Below are positions 25,027 through 32,872 of a stretch of 64,000 nt of DNA, piece by piece; within the stretch, counting starts at the first letter, position 1; every line of letters starts with the position of its first letter. The notes under the pieces are model-generated. The model saw only the letters and a program-made list of their open reading frames with translations, was not told the DNA's origin and searched no databases. Position numbers and translations under genes: made by a program. This DNA comes from Waddlia chondrophila WSU 86-1044 (GTDB lineage: Bacteria > Chlamydiota > Chlamydiia > Chlamydiales > Waddliaceae): NCBI RefSeq assembly GCF_000092785.1, contig NC_014225.1:372001-436000 (forward strand), in the 5' to 3' direction.

Positions 25027-26976
25027 ATGTTTGCGAATTTAATTTATATAGTACTTGCAATTCTTGGTTTAAGTTTTCTGATCTTCATCCATGAGCTGGG
25101 CCATTATTGGATGGCGCGCCGTGTCGGCATGCGGGTGGAGACTTTCGCTATCGGATTTGGCAGACCTATTTATTCCTGGATGAGGGATGGGGTCAAGTGG
25201 CAGATCGGATGGCTCCTTTTCGGAGGATTTGTTAAAATCGCCGGTACAGATACAGATAGCACTGTCGATCCTTACGCGGTCAAAGACGGATTTTTTGGCA
25301 AAGGTCCCTGGAATAGAATTAAAGTGGCATTTATGGGGCCGTTCGTCAATCTCGTGTTTGCCCTGTTAGTGTTTGCTTTGCTGTGGGCGATCGGTGGCCG
25401 TACTAAGTCTTTTGCGGAGTATACGTCAAAAATTGGATGGGTAGATCCCAACTCTGAGTTATACGCTCTAGGCGTTCGTCCCGGGGATGAAGTCGATTCT
25501 TATGACGAGCATCCGTTTTCCAGTTATAAGGATCATTTGTATGCCTCTTTGCTAGGAGATGAGGAGATCAAGATCAAAGGGACGAAAATCGACTACGAAA
25601 CAGGAGAGAGATTTCCTTTTGAATACACTGTCGCTTCTTATCCCAATCCCGCTTTTGCCGATAAAAAGATGAAAACAACAGGAATTCTTTCTTCAGCAAG
25701 CTATATCATTTACGACCGTTTGCATAATGGTCGTGAAAATCCGTTGCCTGAGGGCTCTCCATTGCAAAACAGCGGCATTCAATATGGCGATCGCATTCTT
25801 TGGGTGGATGGAGAGACGGTTTTCTCAAACGCGCAATTGAGCGAATTGCTTAACGATGGTCGCGTTCTAATGACAATTAAACGGGGAAATGACATCATTC
25901 ATCGGCGTGTGCCTCGTGTCAGGGCGCAGGAACTTAGGCCCGACGTTGAGTTTAGGGAAGAGATGATCGATTGGATGTATGAAGCAGGGCTCAATTCCCG
26001 CCGCTTTCAAGATTTGTACGCGATCCCTTATAACCTGACTCATGACGGCGTTGTTGAGGAAGAGCTTCGTTTTATCGATAAAGCAGATCAGAAAAAAGCA
26101 TTTCCCGTTCATCTGTTTTCCGATCTTGAAGAGCCTCTTCGTCCAGGAGATCGGATCATTGCAGTTCAGGGGCAACAGGTCAAGAGATCTTATGAGATTC
26201 TCCGCGGGCTTCAAACAAAGCAAGTACAGATCATTGTTGCGAGGGACTCTGCTGAAACGGCTGTTATCCCTTACCAAAAAGCGAATGTTTCATTTAATCA
26301 AAATATCGAGTGGATGCATTTGCACCAAATCGCAGATAGCATAGGAACTAATGCGTTAAAAGCACGTGCGGGAAACTTGGTTCTTTTAGCGCCTGTGACT
26401 CCTATGGCACGCAAGAATTTTCCGATGTCGGAAGAAACAAAGGCGTGGTATGCCGCAGAATTGCTTGAGAAGAAGCAGGAAATTGAAAAAATCGAAGATC
26501 CGGAGAGGCGTGCGCAGCTGCTTGGCCAGTTAAAAGAAAGTCAGGAACTTCTTGTGTTGGGCATTCCCAATCCTCAGGATCGTCAGGTGGTTTACAACCC
26601 AAATCCAGTGACTGTATTTTCAAATGTTGCCAAGGAGATCGGCCGTACAATGCAGGCTTTATTTTCAGGAACCCTCAGTCCAAAATATATTGCTGGACCT
26701 GTAGGCATTGTTCATATGGTGCAGACGACATCATCGCAAAGTTTGATGGAAGCGCTATTTTGGATTGGAGCGATTAGTTTGAACTTGGGTGTTTTGAATT
26801 TGCTGCCGGTGCCGATTTTAGATGGAGGAACGATTGTTTTTGCATTTATTGAGATGGTCACAGGGCGGCGCATGAAGCCGAAGACATTGGAAAAAGTGGT
26901 GATTGTTTTCGCTATTCTTTTGATCAGTTTTTTCCTCTTTCTAACGTATAATGATATTTCAAGGGTGTTTGGCTAG
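25027..26976 (+). CDS. rseP: Site-2 protease, RseP family
   Basis: 649-aa intramembrane zinc protease. The HELGH motif (IFIHELGHYWMARR) lies in the first membrane helix near residue 23, a second helix near residues 100-120 is followed by a long periplasmic part with two PDZ-like segments (GVRPGDEVDS and LRPGDRIIAVQG), and the C-terminal NLLPVPILDGG supplies the metal-binding Asp. It is longer than E. coli RseP (about 450 aa), in line with the long chlamydial homologues. It cleaves membrane-embedded regulators; its target here is unknown. Confidence 0.93.
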   Translation: MFANLIYIVLAILGLSFLIFIHELGHYWMARRVGMRVETFAIGFGRPIYSWMRDGVKWQIGWLLFGGFVKIAGTDTDSTVDPYAVKDGFFGKGPWNRIKVAFMGPFVNLVFALLVFALLWAIGGRTKSFAEYTSKIGWVDPNSELYALGVRPGDEVDSYDEHPFSSYKDHLYASLLGDEEIKIKGTKIDYETGERFPFEYTVASYPNPAFADKKMKTTGILSSASYIIYDRLHNGRENPLPEGSPLQNSGIQYGDRILWVDGETVFSNAQLSELLNDGRVLMTIKRGNDIIHRRVPRVRAQELRPDVEFREEMIDWMYEAGLNSRRFQDLYAIPYNLTHDGVVEEELRFIDKADQKKAFPVHLFSDLEEPLRPGDRIIAVQGQQVKRSYEILRGLQTKQVQIIVARDSAETAVIPYQKANVSFNQNIEWMHLHQIADSIGTNALKARAGNLVLLAPVTPMARKNFPMSEETKAWYAAELLEKKQEIEKIEDPERRAQLLGQLKESQELLVLGIPNPQDRQVVYNPNPVTVFSNVAKEIGRTMQALFSGTLSPKYIAGPVGIVHMVQTTSSQSLMEALFWIGAISLNLGVLNLLPVPILDGGTIVFAFIEMVTGRRMKPKTLEKVVIVFAILLISFFLFLTYNDISRVFG

Positions 26977-26993
26977 CGAGATGATTGGAGTTC

Positions 26994-27037
26994 TTTCCTT
27001 GGGAAAATGTGAAGGTTATTCTCCCAAGGAAAATTTA
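26994..27037. terminator. Perfect 11-bp hairpin after rseP
   Basis: TTTCCTTGGGA (26994-27004) and TCCCAAGGAAA (27022-27032) are exact inverted repeats with a 17-nt loop, followed by ATTT. It sits 18 nt after rseP and can work as a terminator; the T-tail is short. The rest of the 26977-27204 gap holds further hairpins at 27043-27087 and 27167-27187 and no gene. Confidence 0.6.
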
Positions 27038-27204
27038 TCCTTCTTCGCCGAAAGGCCCCTTCCTTTAGGTAGGGGATGCAAGGCGAAAAATCAGGGCTAA
27101 CGTAAGCTGGGCGACCAAAACTTCCTCTTCCAATAAGATTGCTTAATTTCAAGGGATTCTTGATGTAGGCGCTTGGACGAAACGCCTTTTAAGCTGTTAA
27201 CTTT

Positions 27205-27858
27205 TTAGTCTAAAGGCTTTGGACCGGTAAATTCTGCCTTTTTCTTGATCTCGTCGAGATGGATGTGCTCTTTTTTCTGAGGCACTCCCCAAGCATTAAA
27301 CAGAATCGTATTGACCATTGTGTTGTGCTCATCGAGATTGGCAAGCAATTCCTCAAATCTTGCGTATGTAGCCTTAGTGAGTTTGCTATCCCTATCTGTC
27401 GTAATGACAGAAACATTTTCAATCACAGGAGTTATTTGTTTTGTGTTTAGATATTTTCCTCGCATGGTGATATATCCGTCTTTAGAACGCATATCTGCGT
27501 GAGCTGCCTTTCTAATGCAATCGTGCAGAAGGTAGTCGGATTCTGTAGATGAAATTCTTGTACTTGTTCTTCCTTTGATCAGCTGCAGCGTTTCTATTCC
27601 TTCTTGTAATGCTCGATAAGCAGCTATTTCGACTCTATCGTGCAGCTGTTTAACAATAACAGCATTGTAGATCTCTTCCGGAGTAAAGCCGTCATTGATT
27701 CTTTGCTGCACTTCATCAGTTTTGTAGCCGGCATCTGTAAGAAATTCTGCTTGAGCTTCACTAAATCCTAACTTAATGAACGAAGCGGATTGTTGATCAA
27801 CAGGTGAATCACTTAACTGAAAAAATTGAGAGATTGAGGTAATTGGATAAAAAGACAT
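27205..27858 (-). CDS. Hypothetical protein
   Basis: 217 aa, unrecognised. No signal peptide or membrane segment. The N-terminal 30 residues are Ser/Thr-rich (PITSISQFFQLSDSPVDQQS), a composition often seen in type III secretion signals. The body is polar and helical (LGFSEAQAEFLTDAGYKTDE, EEIYNAVIVKQLHDRVEIAA), with two repeats of a helix-DAGY/DGFTPEE type. The C-terminus is basic. It stands alone between AT-rich gaps; the 237 nt between it and the next gene contain no gene I can see. Could be an effector, but this is a guess. Confidence 0.6.
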   Translation of the reverse strand: MSFYPITSISQFFQLSDSPVDQQSASFIKLGFSEAQAEFLTDAGYKTDEVQQRINDGFTPEEIYNAVIVKQLHDRVEIAAYRALQEGIETLQLIKGRTSTRISSTESDYLLHDCIRKAAHADMRSKDGYITMRGKYLNTKQITPVIENVSVITTDRDSKLTKATYARFEELLANLDEHNTMVNTILFNAWGVPQKKEHIHLDEIKKKAEFTGPKPLD

Positions 27859-28095
27859 AACTAATATATTCCTTATATTTTTTTTGAAAGATATTGGATT
27901 ATATATATTTAAGTTTGTTTATTTCTATTAAAAAATTTTATTTTTTTAAAGTTCTGATTTTCAAGAATTATAAGAATATTTTTTTTATTTTTAAATTAAT
28001 TAATTAACATTAAGTGTATTGAGAATGATGTTTTCTGATTAATGTTACTTTGTTATATGGGATGAATGAGGAAAACTTCATGGGAGGAGGAGATA

Positions 28096-29253
28096 ATGAG
28101 CAGTTTGGCTTCATGCACGCAAACCGTTGGACATTCAGGTTGTTGCGGCATTATTCCGGAATACATGTTGAGAAAACTCGCTGAAAAGGAAGGCGATAAT
28201 CAGATCAAAGAAATTGCCTTGAACACTCTGGGTAAGGATGATCGTGTGCGCAAAGAAAGGTGTCAGGTCCAGAAAGAATTTCATCGAAGGACTTTTGTTC
28301 CTTATAATCTCTCGGAAATTTCGGATTCTCAGACATCTGTTATCAAAATCTACGATGCAAAACGGTCGACACAGCTTCCCGGAACAAAAATTGTATCCCC
28401 TGATCTTTCGACAGATAAAGCAGTAGTGGATATTTATCGATGGGCCGTGAAGACAGATGAATTTTTCAGGAACATTTTTGAAAGGAACTCTATCGATAAC
28501 AACGGAATGGAAGTCGTTTCTACAGTGCACTATGACAGAAACTATGCAAACGCGTTTTGGAATGGAAGTCAGATGGTATTTGGCGATGGAGATGGTAAGT
28601 ACATTGCTTCTTTTACGATCGACAGTGATATTTACGCGCATGAATACATGCATGGAGTTTCGCAATTTGATACCAATTTACGCTATCAGGACCAGGCTGG
28701 AGCGTTGAATGAATCGATATCGGATGTCTTTGGCATCATGGCCAAGCAATCGATTCAGAAGGAAACTGTTGACAGCTCGAATTGGTTGATTGGAGAACAT
28801 CTGTTGGTTGGCGGGAAGTATGCATTGCGTTCGATGAAAAATCCTGGGACAGCTTATCGCGATCATCCTGTATTTGGAGACGACCCGCAGACTGCAAGTA
28901 TGGATGCTTACGACGACACTTTGGATGATAATGGAGGAGTGCACATCAATTCAGGAATTCCGAATAAAGCTTTTTATTTGGCTTCTACAAAATTGAGGGA
29001 TTACGATCATGAGCGCTATGCTTATACTTGGAACGGAACGGGAAGAGTTTGGTATGAGGCTAGGCAAAGGGTAGGTAGCCATCCGACATTTTCCGACTTT
29101 GCGTCTAAGACAGTAGAGGTTGCCCAAGAGCTTTTTGGCAGAGAAAGCAACGTAGAAAAAGCATGTCGATATGCTTGGGGTGATGTCAAGGTAGAGCTGG
29201 GATCAACGCCTTCTCCAGCTCCAAAACCGATTGAGTGGTGCAATTTGCTATAG
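28096..29253 (+). CDS. M4 (thermolysin-like) metallopeptidase with short protealysin-type propeptide
   Basis: 385 aa. The zinc motif HEYMH (AHEYMHGVSQ) and the third ligand Glu in GALNESISDVFG are intact, and NGGVHINSGIPNKAFYLA matches the conserved active-site His-Asn region of M4 enzymes. The N-terminus carries GIIPEYMLRKLAE, similar to the short propeptide of protealysin-type enzymes (CIPPYMLxxIA), rather than a long thermolysin prodomain. There is no signal peptide. I chose the ATG at 28096, behind GGAGGAGGAGA, over the upstream in-frame ATG at 28066. It ends in a Pro-rich SPAPKPIEW tail. A strong terminator follows. Confidence 0.9.
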   Translation: MSSLASCTQTVGHSGCCGIIPEYMLRKLAEKEGDNQIKEIALNTLGKDDRVRKERCQVQKEFHRRTFVPYNLSEISDSQTSVIKIYDAKRSTQLPGTKIVSPDLSTDKAVVDIYRWAVKTDEFFRNIFERNSIDNNGMEVVSTVHYDRNYANAFWNGSQMVFGDGDGKYIASFTIDSDIYAHEYMHGVSQFDTNLRYQDQAGALNESISDVFGIMAKQSIQKETVDSSNWLIGEHLLVGGKYALRSMKNPGTAYRDHPVFGDDPQTASMDAYDDTLDDNGGVHINSGIPNKAFYLASTKLRDYDHERYAYTWNGTGRVWYEARQRVGSHPTFSDFASKTVEVAQELFGRESNVEKACRYAWGDVKVELGSTPSPAPKPIEWCNLL

Positions 29254-29298
29254 GCCTTCCTGGAAAATTATCCTGATTCCGGTTATGGTATGCCATTA

Positions 29299-29326
29299 AA
29301 AACCCAGCTCTAAAGAGCTGGGTTTT
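29299..29326 (+). terminator. Intrinsic terminator after the M4 peptidase gene
   Basis: AAAACCCAGCTCT and AGAGCTGGGTTTT form a 13-bp perfect stem with only a 2-nt loop (12 bp with a 4-nt loop), ending in four T. It lies 46 nt after the stop and just before the ABC exporter gene. The A-rich left arm lets it work in either direction. Confidence 0.8.
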
Positions 29327-29346
29327 ACGCTGTAATTAAGGATAAA

Positions 29347-31149
29347 ATGGAAAAAAGCTTGTTTGAATCCTTGAAAAAGGTTCTTTGGCAATATAAAGAA
29401 AAATTTTTTCTTGGATTCCTGATGTTGCTAGTTTCAAATGGCCTTTTGATTTTCAATCCCCTTGTTTTCAGGCAGGCAGTCATCGCTGTCGACCCAAATT
29501 CTCCAGTTGAAGAGGGAATACTGCATGACTTTTTTTGGTGGCTATGGGGTGCTCAGGTAGGAAATATTTGGGTATGGGCACCCTCTTTGCTCTTGATTGC
29601 AATTCTTTCCGCCTATTTAAAATATCAGATGCGCGTTACATTCATTACGGTCAGCCGGGATGTGGAGGTGGAGATTCGGTCAAAGTTGTTTAGCAGGATT
29701 CAAAGCCAATCAATGGCGTTTTTCGATAATCACGGGATTGGCGAATTGCTGAGCCGCTTGACCAACGACATATCAGCTTATCGCGATGTCCTGGGGCCTG
29801 GGATCATGTATCCGTTGTTTTTTCTCACTTTAGTTATTCCGGGGCTTGCTGCTCTTTTTTTCATTTCTACGAAGCTTGCAGTGATTTCGATGATTCCTAT
29901 GATCCTCATTCCGATCGTCAATTTTGCTATACGGGGACGTCTTTACGAACTCTCTAAAAGAGTGCAGAAAAGTCTTGCAGACTTAAGTAATATGGCTCAA
30001 GAGCATTACTCGGCAATTCGGACGATCAAGAGTTATGTGATCGAAAATACGCTTTTTAAATATTTTCTAGCTCTTTGCAATTCGCTGGTTTCTATGAATC
30101 TTCGGTTAGCAACCCTGCAAGGAGCTCTATTTCCTTTTTTCACTTTTTTGACAAAGGTGACTACCGTTGTTCTCGTGCTTTTTTCGGGTTTCGTCATCTT
30201 GAAAGGTTGGGGAGAGTTGAGCGCGGCCGATTTTGTGTCCTTCATGTGGATCCAATCCTATATCTTTTTCCCTGTTTTAATGCTTGCTTGGCTGATCCCT
30301 GTATTTGAACGGGGACGCGCAGCTTATGATCGGCTGCTGGAAATTTATGAGGAGCCGATCGAAGTGGTGGATCATCTGGTGTCGGAGTTGAAAATTCCGG
30401 CTGGGGCAAGGCTTGCCTTTAGAAATCTGACGTTTCGCTATCCTTCTCAGCAGATCCCTGCCTTATCGAATTTTAATCTAGAGATTGAAGGAGGGGCGTT
30501 TGTTGGGATCACAGGGCCGGTGGGTGCAGGAAAAAGCACACTGTTCAAGCTGCTTAATCGGGAGTATGAAATTCCGGAGGGGATGATTGAAATTGGAGGA
30601 AGAGATATCCATAAGTATCCTTTGAGCGCCTTTCATATGGAGGTTGTCACAGTAGAGCAGGTTCCTTTTCTTTTTTCAAAAAGCATTGAAGAGAATGTTA
30701 AATTTGGTAAACGGGAAGCAACTAAACAGGAGATTGAGGAGGTTTCCCGTTTTGCCGATTTTCATGAAACAGTTCTCGACTTTCCTGAACAGTATCATAC
30801 ATTGGTAGGAGAAAGGGGGGTGACACTATCGGGAGGGCAAAAGCAGCGCCTTGCCATGGCGCGCGCATTTCTGGTTAATCGTTCGATTTTACTATTGGAC
30901 GACATCTTTTCAGCTGTTGATTCCGATACGGAGGCGCGCATTTTCCAATCGATGAGGAGGAATTTCAAAGGGAAAACAGTTTTGCTGATCACGCATCGTA
31001 TGTCGATTTTGGAGCAGATGGACCGCGTCATCTATCTGTCAGGCGGCCAAGTTTCAGAAGAAGGCACTCCAAAAGAGTTAATGCAGTTGGGCGGTCAGTA
31101 TGCAGCGTTGGTGGAATTGCAAAGGATAGACAGACATGAAAAAACTTGA
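29347..31149 (+). CDS. ABC exporter half-transporter 1 (MdlA-like), degenerate ATPase site
   Basis: 600 aa: a six-helix export domain (residues about 15-310) then a nucleotide-binding domain. Walker A GPVGAGKST, Q-loop VEQVPFLF, full signature LSGGQKQRLAMARAF, Walker B LLLDDIFSAVD and H-loop ITHRMS. The residue after Walker B is Asp instead of the catalytic Glu. The second half-transporter gene starts inside its 3' end (14-nt overlap), so both are made together and should form a heterodimer. The substrate is unknown; lipids, peptides or drugs are typical for the family. Confidence 0.92.
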   Translation: MEKSLFESLKKVLWQYKEKFFLGFLMLLVSNGLLIFNPLVFRQAVIAVDPNSPVEEGILHDFFWWLWGAQVGNIWVWAPSLLLIAILSAYLKYQMRVTFITVSRDVEVEIRSKLFSRIQSQSMAFFDNHGIGELLSRLTNDISAYRDVLGPGIMYPLFFLTLVIPGLAALFFISTKLAVISMIPMILIPIVNFAIRGRLYELSKRVQKSLADLSNMAQEHYSAIRTIKSYVIENTLFKYFLALCNSLVSMNLRLATLQGALFPFFTFLTKVTTVVLVLFSGFVILKGWGELSAADFVSFMWIQSYIFFPVLMLAWLIPVFERGRAAYDRLLEIYEEPIEVVDHLVSELKIPAGARLAFRNLTFRYPSQQIPALSNFNLEIEGGAFVGITGPVGAGKSTLFKLLNREYEIPEGMIEIGGRDIHKYPLSAFHMEVVTVEQVPFLFSKSIEENVKFGKREATKQEIEEVSRFADFHETVLDFPEQYHTLVGERGVTLSGGQKQRLAMARAFLVNRSILLLDDIFSAVDSDTEARIFQSMRRNFKGKTVLLITHRMSILEQMDRVIYLSGGQVSEEGTPKELMQLGGQYAALVELQRIDRHEKT

Positions 31150-32872
31150 CCGTGAGCTTATGCACAAGCTATGGAAGTATTTGCTCCCCTATCGCACGAT
31201 GGTTTTTTCCGCTGTGGCAATTTTATTAGTTTCTAAAGGAGTTGAATCCTATGTGCCCGTGTATATTGGCCAGGTGACAGATTCGATTTTAAAGGGGGAC
31301 AGCAGCCAGCTGACAGCTATTGTCCGGCAATCGCTTATCATCATTGGAATGCTCTTTTTTGCCTATCTTTTGGATAGTTTAAACGTGTTGTTGAAAAATA
31401 TCGTTGGACAACGCGCGCTGTTTGCTCTGCGCTCTGATGTGTACCGGCATATTCAGAGGATGCCGATCGATTTTTACAATCACCAAAAAGTGGGGACATT
31501 AATGACGAGGACGATACACGATGTTGATCAAATCAATCAAATGTTTGCCGAAAGTTTGATCCCATTGTTCGGAGGCGTTGTTCTGTTTATTAGCATCTGC
31601 ATCTGCCTGATTGTTTTGAATTGGAAGGTTGCCATTTTGTTGATTGTCATTTTACCTTTCGTGTATCTGCTTACGCGTACATTCAGCCGGGAACAGCGGA
31701 GATGTTACGGACTCATTAGGAAAGCTGTGGCTAAAATGAACGCGTTCGTTCAAGAACATCTTTTAGGAACATCAACGATTAGAAGCTTTGGTCTTCAAAA
31801 AGAAGAAAAAAAAATTTTCGATGAGCTGAATCTGCAGCATCGCGAGGCGAATGTGGAGACGATTCATCACTTTGCCAAGTTTTTTGCCAGTATCGATTTT
31901 GTGCAGAGTTTTTCCTTAATCGCTGTTTTTGTGCTGTTGGTTCAGTGGGAGCCTTTAGGCCGCGGATTTCAAGCCGGGACATATTTCACTTTCAGCCTTT
32001 ACGTACTTATGCTGTTCAGGCCTTTGTCTGATTTGGCGGAGCGCTACAATGTTTTGCAGTCTGCAGCAGCAGCAGCCGAAAGAATTTTTAGCGTTTTGGA
32101 TCTTTCGGAAGAGGTCAAAGGGGGAGAAAAGGTTGTAGAAGAACTGAATCATTTGGCATTTGAAAATGTGTGGTTTGCTTATAGAAGCGAGGATTGGGTG
32201 TTAAAGGGGCTGAGCTTCGAAGTGAAAAAGGGGGAATCCGTTGCATTTGTCGGGATGACAGGAGCAGGCAAGACAACGATTCTCAACCTTCTTTTGCGAT
32301 TTTACGATTATCAAAGGGGAAGGATTACAATTAATGGTAGGGAAATTACCGAGTATTCTATTTCTAGCTTGAGAAAGCTTTTTGGAGTTGTTTTACAGGA
32401 TCCAGAATTGTTTTCCGGCTCAATACGGGAAAACATTTGTCTTGGCAATCCTGATATCAACGATCAACAGCTTCAGAAAACTTTGCGTTTTATGCAGTTG
32501 GATACGCTTTTAAGCAGCTATTCGGATGGACTGAATCACCGCTTGACGGAAAGGGGCAAGGGATTGTCTTCTGGAGAGAGGCAATTAGTTTCCATGGCGC
32601 GCGCCATGGCTCATAACCGCAGCTGCATGATCCTCGATGAGGCGACAGCAAATATTGATACCTCTCATGAAAAGATTATTCAGGAGGCGTTGAAAAAGAT
32701 TCTCCATATGAAAACGTCGCTTGTGATCGCCCACCGACTTTCGACAATAAAAGATGTCACTAGGATTATTGTTTTACATCATGGAGCAGTTAAAGAATCG
32801 GGAGCCCATTTTGAGCTTCTTAAACAAAAAGGAATTTATGAGAAGCTTTATCGACTTCAATTTTTATCATGA
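31136..32872 (+). CDS. ABC exporter half-transporter 2 (MdlB-like)
   Basis: 578 aa with the same six-helix plus ATPase layout. Walker A GMTGAGKTT, Walker B CMILDEATANID with intact catalytic Glu, H-loop IAHRLS, but a degenerate signature (LSSGERQ instead of LSGGQ). Paired with subunit 1 this gives one complete ATP site (Glu from here, LSGGQ from partner) and one degenerate site (Asp from partner, SSGE from here), the pattern of known asymmetric heterodimeric exporters. Its 3' end overlaps the convergent HicA-domain gene by 16 nt. Confidence 0.92.
   Translation: MKKLDRELMHKLWKYLLPYRTMVFSAVAILLVSKGVESYVPVYIGQVTDSILKGDSSQLTAIVRQSLIIIGMLFFAYLLDSLNVLLKNIVGQRALFALRSDVYRHIQRMPIDFYNHQKVGTLMTRTIHDVDQINQMFAESLIPLFGGVVLFISICICLIVLNWKVAILLIVILPFVYLLTRTFSREQRRCYGLIRKAVAKMNAFVQEHLLGTSTIRSFGLQKEEKKIFDELNLQHREANVETIHHFAKFFASIDFVQSFSLIAVFVLLVQWEPLGRGFQAGTYFTFSLYVLMLFRPLSDLAERYNVLQSAAAAAERIFSVLDLSEEVKGGEKVVEELNHLAFENVWFAYRSEDWVLKGLSFEVKKGESVAFVGMTGAGKTTILNLLLRFYDYQRGRITINGREITEYSISSLRKLFGVVLQDPELFSGSIRENICLGNPDINDQQLQKTLRFMQLDTLLSSYSDGLNHRLTERGKGLSSGERQLVSMARAMAHNRSCMILDEATANIDTSHEKIIQEALKKILHMKTSLVIAHRLSTIKDVTRIIVLHHGAVKESGAHFELLKQKGIYEKLYRLQFLS

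Noticed and set aside
28135-28665. 176-codon minus-strand ORF inside the M4 peptidase gene
   Set aside because: Shadow of a gene with intact catalytic motifs.
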